Shown: positions 16,711-25,596, counted from the first letter of the stretch. The stretch: DNA of 64,000 nt from Gemmobacter denitrificans (GCF_036964905.1 NZ_JBALHR010000009.1:62001-126000), one strand, 5' to 3'. Program-made: numbers and translations. Notes: generated from the sequence alone by a model not told the origin.

Positions 16711-19293
16711 ATGGCCAATGTCTTCGACCTGTTCGATCCTGCCCGCCAGCCGCAGGTGCCGCGCCCCGAAACCGATCTTCTGGCCGTGGCGCGCCGGGCG
16801 ATGACCGTGGCCGAGGAAGAGATCGACGCGGGCAGCGCGACGTTCAACATCCTGATCACCGCCGCGCAGCGCCATGCCGCGCGCATCAGCGAAAGCCAGT
16901 CGGCCCGCGCCGAAGCGGCGCTGGACCAGGCACGGCGTCTGATGGACGATTTGCGGCAGTCGCAGGCCGAAGGGCGGCTGCAGGCCGATCAGGCAGAATA
17001 TCTGCGTGATGCCTGGGACCGGATGATCCTGACGCTGGACACGCTGCGCAAGCGCGGCGACATCTTTCTGGACCATGAAGAGGCAGGCTGCCCGCCCGTG
17101 CTGATCTATGATTACGAGATCATCATGGATGGGGCGGATCTGCTTTATCCCGCCAATTACATGCTGCTGAAGATCATCCCGCCCGAAGGTGTTACGGTGA
17201 ATGACAGCCGCCGCCCCTATATCATCATCGACCCGCGCGCCGGGCACGGGCCGGGCATCGGCGGCTTCAAGGCTGACAGTCAGGTCGGTGTGGCGCTGCG
17301 CGAGGGCCATCCGGTCTATTTCGTGGCCTTCAAGCGGATGCCCGAACCGGGGCAGTTCCTGTCTTTCGTCACCCGAGCCGAGGCGGAATTCGTGCGCGAG
17401 GTGATGCGCCGCCATCCCGATGCGTCCAAACCCGTGATCACCGGCAATTGTCAGGGCGGCTGGGCCACGCTTTTGCTGGCCGCGACCAATCCCGATCTGA
17501 CCGGGCCCATCGTCATCAACGGGGCCCCCGTGGCGCCCTGGGCGGGCAAGGTGGGCGAAAACCCGATGCGCTACAATGCCGGGGTTCTGGGCGGCACCTG
17601 GATTCCGATGTTCCTGTCAGACCTTGGCGGCGGCATTTTTGATGGCGCGCATCTGGTGCAGAATTTCGAGCTGCTGAATCCCGCCCGCACCCTGCTGCGC
17701 AAATATACCGATCTGTTCCGCGACATCGACAAGGGCGACGAGGCCTTCCTCGAATTCGAGAAATGGTGGGGCGGCTTCTTCCTGATGACCGAAGCCGAGA
17801 TCAAGTGGATCGTGGAACAGCTGTTCGTCGGCAACCGTCTGGTGAAGAACGAGGCCCGGATCGAACCCGGCCGCCCGGTGGACTTGAAGGCGATCCGCGC
17901 GCCGATCATCGTCTTTGCCAGCCATGGCGACAACATCACCCCGCCACAACAGGCGCTGAACTGGGTCGCCGAAACCTATGCCGATGTGAATGAAATCCGC
18001 ATCCGCGGCCAGCGCATCGTCTATATGGTGCATGAACAGGTCGGCCATCTGGGCATCTTCGTCTCGTCGCAGATTGCCCGGAAGGAACATTCCGAAGTCG
18101 CCTCGACCCTGAAAACCATCGAGGCGCTGGCCCCCGGCCTGTATGAAATGCGCATCGAGGATGTGACGGAACGGGACGGGCAGAAGCATTTCACCGTGGG
18201 CTTTGTCGAACGCACGCTGGATGATATCCGCGCGCTGGATGACACGGTGGCCGATGAACGCCCCTTCGCCGCCGTGGCCCGTGCCGCCGAGGTGCAGGCC
18301 CAGCTTTACGATACGGTGATCCGCCCGGCCGTGCGTGCGCTTGTGACCGAATCCGGTGCGGAAATGAGCCGTGCGCTGCATCCGCAGCGGCTGACCCGGG
18401 CCATGGCCTCCAGCCGCAATCCGGCGATGAAGCAGGTGGAGGCGATGGCCGAAAAGGTGAAGGCCGACCGTCGCAAGGCGGCAGCCACCAACCCGTTTCT
18501 GGCGATGGAGGCCTTCTGGGTCCAAAGCGCCGAAACCATGGTCGATGCGCTGCGTGACAGCCGCGACATGGGGTATGAACTGTTGTTCCATTCGGTCTGG
18601 GGCAGCCCCTGGGCCCGTGCCTTTGGCCGCACGCATGAAACCCGGCGCACGTTGAAATCGCAATCCGAACTGCGCGGCCTGCCCGAAGTGGCCAATGCGC
18701 TGATGCATATGGAACAGGGCGGGTTCCCCGAGGCAGTGATCCGTATGCTGGTGCTGCTGGCCGAAAACCGCGGCACCGTGCGGCGCGACCGGCTGGAGCG
18801 TTCGGCCCGAGTGCTGACGCAGGATGAACCCTTCCGCAGCCTGGGTGCGGAACGCCGCGCAATGATGATCCATCAGCAGACTCTGATCGCAACCTTTGAA
18901 CCCGAACGTGCCATTGCCACCTTGCCGCTGCTGCTGCGCGAGGCGGAAGACCGCGAACTGGCCCTGAAGGTGGTGCAGTATATCCCCGGCGTGATCGAGG
19001 AAATGTCGCCACGCACGCTGTCGCTTCTGCAGCGGTTCCGCGAGGTTCTGGGTCTGGCACCCTTGACGGGCGATGTGGTCGATGATCCGCTGGATGCGGA
19101 TGCAGGGGATGGTCACCCGGAGGGTGTGGTTGCGCCAACCGATCCTGTGGTGGCGATTGATGCGGATGCGGCCAATGCGCCGACCGGTGAACAGGTCACC
19201 GAAATGGCACCGCAAACGCCCCCCGCGCCGCAAACTTCGTCGCGCCGCCGCCGCACGCAGAACGGCAGCGATGCGACCACGGCAGAAAGCTGA
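16711..19293 (+). CDS. DUF3141 protein, PHA-synthase-like alpha/beta hydrolase
   Basis: This 860-residue cytoplasmic protein opens with a helical region (to about 120), followed by an alpha/beta-hydrolase core. The nucleophile elbow is GNCQGG with Cys247, as in polyhydroxyalkanoate synthases (G-x-C-x-G) rather than Ser. D407 sits in SHGDNITPP and H446 in QVGHLGIFVSS, the order and spacing expected for a PhaC-type C-D-H triad. A further helical region follows, and the last 70 residues are low-complexity and basic (SSRRRRTQ). It lies 11 bases after fabI and overlaps the MaoC-PTA gene (TGATG), in the position of the S. meliloti orfA. Enzymatic activity is not established; polymerase, hydrolase or acyltransferase are all possible. 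Confidence 0.82.
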   Translation: MANVFDLFDPARQPQVPRPETDLLAVARRAMTVAEEEIDAGSATFNILITAAQRHAARISESQSARAEAALDQARRLMDDLRQSQAEGRLQADQAEYLRDAWDRMILTLDTLRKRGDIFLDHEEAGCPPVLIYDYEIIMDGADLLYPANYMLLKIIPPEGVTVNDSRRPYIIIDPRAGHGPGIGGFKADSQVGVALREGHPVYFVAFKRMPEPGQFLSFVTRAEAEFVREVMRRHPDASKPVITGNCQGGWATLLLAATNPDLTGPIVINGAPVAPWAGKVGENPMRYNAGVLGGTWIPMFLSDLGGGIFDGAHLVQNFELLNPARTLLRKYTDLFRDIDKGDEAFLEFEKWWGGFFLMTEAEIKWIVEQLFVGNRLVKNEARIEPGRPVDLKAIRAPIIVFASHGDNITPPQQALNWVAETYADVNEIRIRGQRIVYMVHEQVGHLGIFVSSQIARKEHSEVASTLKTIEALAPGLYEMRIEDVTERDGQKHFTVGFVERTLDDIRALDDTVADERPFAAVARAAEVQAQLYDTVIRPAVRALVTESGAEMSRALHPQRLTRAMASSRNPAMKQVEAMAEKVKADRRKAAATNPFLAMEAFWVQSAETMVDALRDSRDMGYELLFHSVWGSPWARAFGRTHETRRTLKSQSELRGLPEVANALMHMEQGGFPEAVIRMLVLLAENRGTVRRDRLERSARVLTQDEPFRSLGAERRAMMIHQQTLIATFEPERAIATLPLLLREAEDRELALKVVQYIPGVIEEMSPRTLSLLQRFREVLGLAPLTGDVVDDPLDADAGDGHPEGVVAPTDPVVAIDADAANAPTGEQVTEMAPQTPPAPQTSSRRRRTQNGSDATTAES

Positions 19294-20669
19294 TGACCAT
19301 GCGTCTTGTGAACCGGACCTATGACGAATTGCAGCCGGGGGATCATGCCGAATTGCGGCGGCTGATCACAGCGGATGATCTGTTCGTCTTTGCCGCCGCA
19401 TCGGGCAATACCAATCCGATGCATCTGGAAGACAGCGATCTGGATGGCGACGGCACGGTGGAACGCATCGCGCCGGGCATGTTCGTGGCCTCGCTGATCT
19501 CGGCGGTGCTGGGCACCCAATTGCCGGGTCCGGGTACGCTCTATCGCCGCCAGAGCCTTGATTTCCACGCCCGCGCCTTTGCCGGTGACGAAGTGGTGGT
19601 GCGCGCCGAGGTGACCGGCAAATCGGATGGGCTGGTGCGGCTGTCCACCCAGGTGCTGCATGCCGATGGCCGGTTGATCCTGACCGGCGAGGCCGATGTG
19701 ATCGCCCCGGTCGAGAAGTTCGACCGTGACGGCGTCGATGTGCCCGGGCTGGTGGTGCAGCGGCATCGTCACTTCGAGGCGCTGCTGGAGCGTGCCCGCC
19801 CTCTGGCCGCGCTGCCCACAGCGGTGGTCTGCCCGGACGAGGCCAATTCGCTGGGCGGGGCACTGCTGGCCGCCCGGGAAAGCATCATCGCGCCGATCCT
19901 GATCGGGTCCGAAGCGGCGATCCGCATGGCGGCTGCCGATATCGGAGCCGATCTGACCGGGATCGAGGTGATCGACGTGGCAGGCGATCTGGCAGCGGCC
20001 GAACGGGCCTGCGCGCTGGTGCATGAAGGCCGGGCAGCGGCGGTGATGAAGGGGCATCTTCATACCGATGACCTGCTCAAGCCGATGCTGGACAAGACCA
20101 TGGGCCTGCGGGTCGGGCGGCGTTTCACCCATGTGTTCGTGATGGATGTGCCGGGCCAGCCTGAACCGCTGTTCGTCACCGATGCAGCCATCAACATCGC
20201 GCCCGATCTGGCGACGAAGGTGGATATCTGCCAGAACGCCATCGACCTTGCGCTGTCGCTGGGCATGGACCCGCGGGTGGGTGTGCTGTCGGCGGTGGAA
20301 ACGGTGAACCCCGCGATCCAGTCCTCGATCGATGCGGCGCTGCTGTCCAAGATGGCCGACCGGGGCCAGATCCGGGGTGGGCAGGTCGAAGGCCCGCTGG
20401 CCATGGACAATGCGGTGGATATGGGCGCCGCCCGGACCAAGGGGCTGAAGGGGGCCGTGGCCGGACGCGCCAATATCCTTGTGGTGCCGGGGCTGGATGC
20501 GGGCAACATGCTGGCCAAGCAACTGGCCTTCATCAGCCATGCCGAAGGGGCCGGGCTGGTGCTGGGGGCCAAGGTTCCGGTCATCCTCAACAGCCGGTCG
20601 GACAGCCCGATGTCGCGGCTTGCCTCCTGCGCCGTGGCGGCCATTCATCACTTTGCGGGGGCAAGATGA
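19293..20669 (+). CDS. Bifunctional MaoC-type hydratase / phosphate acyltransferase
   Basis: The 458-residue fusion has a MaoC/hot-dog domain (about 1-140) and a phosphate acetyl/butyryltransferase domain (about 160-458), which contains VCPDEANSLGGALLAARES, KGHLHTDDLLKPMLD and VEGPLAMDNAVDMGAA. The PTA domain should interconvert acyl-CoA and acyl-phosphate, feeding the kinase encoded next. In the hydratase domain the active-site motif reads SGNTNPMH: H44 is present, but the usual catalytic Asp (SGDxNPxH) is Asn39, so R-specific hydratase activity may be weak or lost. It overlaps its neighbours on both sides (TGATG and ATGA). Confidence 0.9.
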   Translation: MTMRLVNRTYDELQPGDHAELRRLITADDLFVFAAASGNTNPMHLEDSDLDGDGTVERIAPGMFVASLISAVLGTQLPGPGTLYRRQSLDFHARAFAGDEVVVRAEVTGKSDGLVRLSTQVLHADGRLILTGEADVIAPVEKFDRDGVDVPGLVVQRHRHFEALLERARPLAALPTAVVCPDEANSLGGALLAARESIIAPILIGSEAAIRMAAADIGADLTGIEVIDVAGDLAAAERACALVHEGRAAAVMKGHLHTDDLLKPMLDKTMGLRVGRRFTHVFVMDVPGQPEPLFVTDAAINIAPDLATKVDICQNAIDLALSLGMDPRVGVLSAVETVNPAIQSSIDAALLSKMADRGQIRGGQVEGPLAMDNAVDMGAARTKGLKGAVAGRANILVVPGLDAGNMLAKQLAFISHAEGAGLVLGAKVPVILNSRSDSPMSRLASCAVAAIHHFAGAR

Positions 20670-21841
20670 CCCGCGCTGTCCTGACGCTGAATGCCGGGTC
20701 GTCCTCGCTGAAGGTGGCGCTGTTTCCCGAAACCGGGGATGATCCGCTGGCCACCGGGCTGGCTGATCGGATCGGGCCCGATGGCGTGCTGACGCTGAAG
20801 GATGCAACCGGCGCACCGATCGCCAGCGCCGGTGATCTGACCAGCCATGCCGGGGCCATTGCCGCCGTCATCGCGGCCTTCCGCGCCCGCTGGCCCGATC
20901 TGGATCTGGCGGCCATCGGGCATCGCGTGGTGCATGGCGGGGCCGACCGCATGACCCCCGAGATGGTGACCGGGCCATTGCTGGCCGAACTGGCGCAACT
21001 GTCGCCCTTTGCGCCGCTGCACCAACCGCATAATCTGGCGGGTATCCGCGCCGCGATGGAGGCCTTTCCGGGTGTGCCGCAGGTGGCCTGTTTCGACACG
21101 GCCTTTCATCGCAGCCATCCTTTCGTGAATGATACTTTCGCACTGCCCCGCGCCTTTTATGACGAAGGGGTGCGGCGCTACGGCTTTCACGGCCTGTCTT
21201 ACGATTATATCGCCGGTGAACTGGCCCGCAGTGCCCCGCATCTGGCCGAGGGCCGGGTGGTCGTGGCCCATCTGGGCAATGGCGCAAGCATGTGCGGGAT
21301 GACGCATGGCCGTTCGGTGTCTTCGACCATGGGGTTTTCGGCGCTGGATGGTTTGCCGATGGGCACCCGCTGCGGCCAGCTTGATCCGGGGGTGCTGCTG
21401 TATCTGATGGATCAGCGGGGCATGAACGCGGCCCAGATCACCGATCTGCTGTACCGTCAGTCCGGCCTGCTGGGCCTTTCGGGCCTGTCAAACGACATGC
21501 GGACGCTGGAAGCGGCGGGCACGCCCGAGGCGATGCAGGCCATTGACTACTTTACCTTCCGCTGCCAGCGCGAAGTAGGGGCCATGGCCGCCGCCCTTGG
21601 CGGGATTGATGCGCTGGTCTTTTGCGGCGGCATTGGCGAAAACTCGCGCCTGATCCGTGCCCGCATCTGCGAACGGCTGGGCTGGATGGGGATCGAGATC
21701 GACCACGCGCGCAATGCGCAGAATGACCGGATCATTTCCACCGATCTGGCGCGGACGACCGTGATGGTCATTCCAACCAATGAAGAACTGGTGATCGCCC
21801 GCGCGGCCCGCAGGGCCTCGGGCGCAGAGGGGGCGGCATGA
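20666..21841 (+). CDS. ackA: Acetate kinase
   Basis: A 391-residue acetate/propionate kinase with LTLNAGSSSLKVALF at the N terminus, the VACFDTAFHRSHPF segment, the YGFHGLSYDYIA motif, VVVAHLGNGASMCG and the C-terminal ALVFCGGIGENS signature, all in the usual order and at the usual length. It transfers phosphate from acyl-phosphate to ADP, completing acyl-CoA to acid plus ATP with the PTA domain encoded upstream. It is translationally coupled on both sides, with its stop overlapping the ATG of the CoA-transferase alpha subunit. Chain-length preference (acetate, propionate or butyrate) cannot be read. Confidence 0.94.
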   Translation: MTRAVLTLNAGSSSLKVALFPETGDDPLATGLADRIGPDGVLTLKDATGAPIASAGDLTSHAGAIAAVIAAFRARWPDLDLAAIGHRVVHGGADRMTPEMVTGPLLAELAQLSPFAPLHQPHNLAGIRAAMEAFPGVPQVACFDTAFHRSHPFVNDTFALPRAFYDEGVRRYGFHGLSYDYIAGELARSAPHLAEGRVVVAHLGNGASMCGMTHGRSVSSTMGFSALDGLPMGTRCGQLDPGVLLYLMDQRGMNAAQITDLLYRQSGLLGLSGLSNDMRTLEAAGTPEAMQAIDYFTFRCQREVGAMAAALGGIDALVFCGGIGENSRLIRARICERLGWMGIEIDHARNAQNDRIISTDLARTTVMVIPTNEELVIARAARRASGAEGAA

Positions 21842-22491
21842 AAGGCGCATTGAAACCCGAAGTGGCAGCCGAAATGATCCCCGAAGGCGCAAGCCTGATG
21901 ATCGGCGGTTTCATGGCGGTGGGCACGCCGGAACGGATGATCGACGCCATCGTCGCGCGGGGCGTGGGCGGGCTGACGGTGATCGCAAATGATACGGCCA
22001 TGCCGGGCAAGGGCATCGGCAAGCTGATCTCGGCCGGACTCGTGCGTCGCGCCATTGTCAGCCATATCGGGCTGAACCCCGAAACCCAGGCCCGGATGAT
22101 TTCAGGCGATCTGCAGTGCGAACTGATGCCGCAGGGCACCCTGATCGAACGCATCCGCGCCGGGGGCATGGGGCTGGGCGGGGTGCTGACCCCGACCGGG
22201 CTTGCCACCGAGGTGGAAGAGGGCAAGCAGATCGTCACGGTCGAAGGGAACCGCTTTCTGCTGGAAACCCCGCTGAAGGCGGATTTCGCACTGATCGGGG
22301 CGTGGCAGGCCGATTATGTCGGCAATCTGCGCTATCTGCTGACGGCGCAGAACTTCAACCCGATCATCGCGCTGGCGGGCCGCACCGTCATTGCCGAGGC
22401 CGAAAGCATTGTGCCGGTGGGGGTGATCCCGCCCGATGCCGTCAGGACGCCGGGCGTTCTGGTCGATCATCTGTTGATCCGCGCGGCGTAA
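21838..22491 (+). CDS. 3-oxoacid CoA-transferase, subunit A
   Basis: The 217-residue alpha subunit of a family I CoA-transferase has the GGFMAVGTPERMIDAIVARG motif near residues 22-41, then NDTAMPGKGIGKLI and GGVLTPTGLATEVEEGKQIV. With subunit B it moves CoA between acyl groups, as AtoDA or ScoAB do for acetoacetate. It is joined to ackA by an ATGA overlap, so CoA transfer is co-expressed with the PTA-AckA route. That gives two ways to exchange free acid and acyl-CoA in one operon. Confidence 0.92.
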   Translation: MKGALKPEVAAEMIPEGASLMIGGFMAVGTPERMIDAIVARGVGGLTVIANDTAMPGKGIGKLISAGLVRRAIVSHIGLNPETQARMISGDLQCELMPQGTLIERIRAGGMGLGGVLTPTGLATEVEEGKQIVTVEGNRFLLETPLKADFALIGAWQADYVGNLRYLLTAQNFNPIIALAGRTVIAEAESIVPVGVIPPDAVRTPGVLVDHLLIRAA

Positions 22492-22503
22492 GGAGTGCAG
22501 CAC

Positions 22504-23157
22504 ATGGATGCCAAGGAACTCATCGCCCGCCGTGTCGCCCGGGAAATCCGCCCCGGATCGCTGGTCAATCTGGGGATCGGGCTGCCCTCGATGGTGGCGA
22601 ATTTCGTGCCCGCCGATCTGGGGGTGTTCTTCCAGGCCGAAAATGGCGTGATCGGGCTGGGTGCGCGGCCCCCCGAAGGGATGGAAGACGCCCACCTGAC
22701 CGATGCGGGCGGCGGCTTTGTCACCGCCGTGCCGGGGGCGGCCAGCATCGACAGCGCCATGAGCTTTGGCCTGATCCGGGGCGGCCATCTGGACATGACG
22801 GTTCTGGGTGGGCTGCAGGTGGATGAGGCCGGGCATCTGGCCAACTGGAAAGTGCCGGGCAAGATGGTGCCGGGCATGGGCGGTGCCATGGATCTGGTGA
22901 CCGGGGCTGCGCGCGTGGTCGTGGCCATGCAACACGCGGCCAAGGGCCAATCGAAGATCGTGCCGCGCTGCACCCTGCCGCTGACCGCGCTGCGCCGTGT
23001 CGATCTGGTGGTCACCGATCTGGCGGTGATCGAACCGACAGGATCGGGGCTGATCCTGCGCGAACGCGCGCCGGGTGTCTCGGTCGAAGAGATCCGCGCC
23101 GCGACCGAAGCCGCGCTGATCCTGCCCGACACCATTCCTGAAATGCTGCTGGCCTGA
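22504..23157 (+). CDS. 3-oxoacid CoA-transferase, subunit B
   Basis: The 217-residue beta subunit opens DAKELIARRVAREIRPGSLV and carries LGIGLPSMVANFVP and FFQAENGVIGLG, whose Glu is the family's catalytic residue that forms the glutamyl-CoA thioester. ATG 22504 is chosen over an in-frame GTG at 22495 because an AAGGAG Shine-Dalgarno (22490-22495) sits eight bases upstream. It pairs with subunit A, whose stop is 12 bases earlier. Acetoacetate or a related 3-oxoacid is the likely substrate, given the 3-hydroxybutyryl-CoA dehydrogenase downstream. Confidence 0.92.
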   Translation: MDAKELIARRVAREIRPGSLVNLGIGLPSMVANFVPADLGVFFQAENGVIGLGARPPEGMEDAHLTDAGGGFVTAVPGAASIDSAMSFGLIRGGHLDMTVLGGLQVDEAGHLANWKVPGKMVPGMGGAMDLVTGAARVVVAMQHAAKGQSKIVPRCTLPLTALRRVDLVVTDLAVIEPTGSGLILRERAPGVSVEEIRAATEAALILPDTIPEMLLA

Positions 23158-23175
23158 AGCGCCACATCCCCACCC

Positions 23176-23192
23176 GCCTGCCGGTGGCAGGC
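23176..23192 (+). other. Small intercistronic hairpin before hbd
   Basis: The arms GCCTGCC (23176-23182) and GGCAGGC (23186-23192) are perfect complements around a 3-base loop, in the 61-base gap between the CoA-transferase and dehydrogenase genes. The following CGGTTCTT is too poor in T for an efficient intrinsic terminator, so partial termination or RNA processing are the more likely roles. Confidence 0.4.
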
Positions 23193-23218
23193 CGGTTCTT
23201 GCCGTGAAGGAGACCATC

Positions 23219-24079
23219 ATGCAGGACATTCAGCAGATCGGCGTCATCGGCGCCGGAACCATGGGCAGCGGCATTGCCCAGATCTGCGCCGCTGCGGGCT
23301 TTTCCGTGGTGATGCAAGACCTGTCGGACCGGTCGCTGGAACGGGGTCAGGCGGCCATCGCGGCCAGTCTGGCCCGGCAGGCGCGCAAGGGGCTGATTTC
23401 GGATGGGGATGCCATTCAGGTTCAGGGCCGCATCGCCACCACCACCCATCTGGAACGGCTGGAGCCCTGTGATATCGTCATCGAGGCGGTGGTGGAAAAG
23501 CTGGAAGTCAAGACCGCCCTGCTGCAGCGGCTGGATGGCATCTGCCGCCATGATGCGATCTTCGCCTCCAACACATCGTCCATCTCGCTGACCGAACTGG
23601 CGGCGGCTTCGGCCCATCCGGGCCGGGTGATCGGAATGCATTTCTTCAACCCGGTGCCAGTCATGCAACTGGTGGAAATCATCCGCGCCCTGCAGACCAC
23701 CGATATCGTGGCCGAGGCCGTCACCGCGCTGACCCGCGCCATCGGCAAGACCCCGCGCGTCAGCAAGGACAGCTATGGTTTCATCGTCAACCGGCTGCTG
23801 GCCCCGCAGATCAACGAGGCGATCAACTGCGTGCATGAAGGTCTGGCGACGGCGGAAGATATCGACAGCATGATGAAGCTGGGCGCCAATCACCCGATGG
23901 GGCCGCTGGCCTTGGGCGATCTGATCGGGCTGGATGTGGTGCTGAACATCATGGAAACCCTGTATCAGGGCTTTGACGATCCGAAATACCGGCCATCACC
24001 CCTGCTCAAGCAGATGGTGGCGGCGGGCTATCTGGGGCGCAAGACCGGCAAGGGCTTTGCCGATTATCATCCGGCCTGA
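23219..24079 (+). CDS. 3-hydroxybutyryl-CoA dehydrogenase
   Basis: A 286-residue 3-hydroxyacyl-CoA dehydrogenase of the Hbd/PaaH type: N-terminal NAD site GVIGAGTMGSGIAQICA, catalytic-region SNTSSISLTELAAA, and the His-containing GMHFFNPVPVMQLVEII. The C-terminal domain has VSKDSYGFIVNRLLAPQINEA. The start at 23219 follows AAGGAG by six bases. It interconverts (S)-3-hydroxybutyryl-CoA and acetoacetyl-CoA, fitting the CoA-transferase upstream, although PHA synthesis would need the R enantiomer and a separate reductase. Confidence 0.94.
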   Translation: MQDIQQIGVIGAGTMGSGIAQICAAAGFSVVMQDLSDRSLERGQAAIAASLARQARKGLISDGDAIQVQGRIATTTHLERLEPCDIVIEAVVEKLEVKTALLQRLDGICRHDAIFASNTSSISLTELAAASAHPGRVIGMHFFNPVPVMQLVEIIRALQTTDIVAEAVTALTRAIGKTPRVSKDSYGFIVNRLLAPQINEAINCVHEGLATAEDIDSMMKLGANHPMGPLALGDLIGLDVVLNIMETLYQGFDDPKYRPSPLLKQMVAAGYLGRKTGKGFADYHPA

Positions 24080-24094
24080 TCGGCGGGGGGATGG

Positions 24095-24928
24095 ATGCAG
24101 GTCTTTGCGGCGGAAGATGGCACGACACTGGCCTATCGCGATGACGGTGCCGGGCTGCCGCTGCTGGCCCTTGCGGGGCTGACCCGGGACGGACGCGATT
24201 TCGATTATCTTTCCCGCCATTTGCCCGGCGATATCCGCCTGATCCGGCTGGACAGCCGCGGGCGCGGCGGGTCGGCCTGGGCTGATCCCGCCACCTATAC
24301 CGTGGCGCAAGAGGCGCGTGATGCGCTGGCCCTGCTGGATCATCTTGGGCTGGATCGCGCGGCGGTGATCGGATCATCGCGCGGTGGGTTGATCGGGTTG
24401 GTTCTGGCTGCCACCGCACATGACCGGCTGCTGGGCCTGTGCCTGAACGATGTCGGGCCGGTGGTCGAGCGGGACGGGCTGTTGCGCATTGGCACTTGGA
24501 TCGGGATCGAACCAGCGGTGCCGACATTGGCCGAAGTGGCCGACCGGATGGCCACCGCCCAGCCGGGATTTGAGGATGTGCCCGCCCTGCGGTGGCAGGA
24601 AGAAGTCGTGCGCCATTACGTTCAATGCGACGGGCATGTCGGGCTGACCTATGACCCTGCGCTGCGCCAGTCGTTCGAGGCCGCAATGGCCGCCCCCTTT
24701 CCCGATCTCTGGCCGCTGTTCGATGCCTGCGCAGGCCTGCCGCTGGCGGTGATCCGCGGGGCTGCCTCGGATGTGCTGGCCCCCGAAACCGCAGCCGAGA
24801 TGCGGCGCAGACGGCCCGACATGATCCATGCCGAGATTGCCGGGCGGGGCCATATCCCGTTTCTGGATGAACCTGCGGCAGTGCAGGCGGTGCTGACCTG
24901 GCTGGGCCAGATCCGCACCGTCCTGTGA
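24095..24928 (+). CDS. Alpha/beta hydrolase
   Basis: This 277-residue protein has an oxyanion-hole region ALAGLTRDGRDFDYL, the nucleophile elbow GSSRGG (Ser in VIGSSRGGLIGLV, near residues 91-103), an Asp in RGAASDVLAPETA near 224-236 and the catalytic His in AGRGHIPFLDEP near 248-259. It follows hbd by 15 bases and is probably the last gene of the operon. The substrate is unknown; esterases, lactonases and PHA-oligomer or acyl-CoA hydrolases share this pattern. It converges on the LysE-type exporter gene. Confidence 0.85.
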   Translation: MQVFAAEDGTTLAYRDDGAGLPLLALAGLTRDGRDFDYLSRHLPGDIRLIRLDSRGRGGSAWADPATYTVAQEARDALALLDHLGLDRAAVIGSSRGGLIGLVLAATAHDRLLGLCLNDVGPVVERDGLLRIGTWIGIEPAVPTLAEVADRMATAQPGFEDVPALRWQEEVVRHYVQCDGHVGLTYDPALRQSFEAAMAAPFPDLWPLFDACAGLPLAVIRGAASDVLAPETAAEMRRRRPDMIHAEIAGRGHIPFLDEPAAVQAVLTWLGQIRTVL

Positions 24929-24945
24929 ACGCCAGGCGCCCGCGA

Positions 24946-25596
24946 TCAGAGTGTTGACCACAACAGCCGCAGGGCGATCAGGATCAATATGCTGCCGCCC
25001 ACCCAGCCAAGGATTTCGCGTGCGCGCCGGTTGTCATTCAGCGTCTGTGCCATGGCACCGCCGACCGTCGCAACGATCAGATCAGCCGGCACCGCCGTCA
25101 GCGGCACCAGAATCCCCAGCAGCAGCAGGTTCAGCGTGACATCCATGCCCGCCGCCGCCTCGTTGGCCACGAAGGGCGGCAGGAACAGGGCGAAGAACAG
25201 CACCGTCTTGGGGTTCAGCAGTTCCACAAGCGTGCCTTGCCAGAAGATCGTCTGCATCGGGCTGTGGCCCACGCTGCTGGCCTTCAATTCGGTTGCGGCC
25301 TGTTCCCGCGCCTCGCGGATCATGCCGATGCCCAGCCAGATCAGATAGGCCGATCCCAGATAGCGCAGCGTGGGCACCAGCCAGGTGACATGGGCAAACA
25401 GGGTGGCCAGCCCAAGTGCCGTGGCGATGGCCAGCAGCGCGCCGCCAAAGCACAGGCCAAGTGCCGAAGCATAGCCCGCCCAACGCCCCTGGCCAACGGT
25501 GCGGGACAAGACGTAAAGCATGGAAGGTCCGGGTGTCGCACTCAGGGCAAAGCCCGCAAGGGATACGGCAATCACGGTCTGCAAACTTGGAAACAC
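24946..25596 (-). CDS. LysE/RhtB family amino-acid exporter
   Basis: A 216-residue membrane protein with about six helices and the LysE/RhtB hallmark ATPGPSMLYVLSRTVGQG near residues 20-37, followed by LGIGMIREAREQ and ELLNPKTVLFFALFLPPF. Family members export amino acids, homoserine lactones or small peptides. The start is a GTG at 25596, which directly follows the TAA of the 2OG oxygenase gene, so the two are one operon and the exporter may handle the oxygenase product. Confidence 0.9.
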   Translation of the reverse strand: MFPSLQTVIAVSLAGFALSATPGPSMLYVLSRTVGQGRWAGYASALGLCFGGALLAIATALGLATLFAHVTWLVPTLRYLGSAYLIWLGIGMIREAREQAATELKASSVGHSPMQTIFWQGTLVELLNPKTVLFFALFLPPFVANEAAAGMDVTLNLLLLGILVPLTAVPADLIVATVGGAMAQTLNDNRRAREILGWVGGSILILIALRLLWSTL

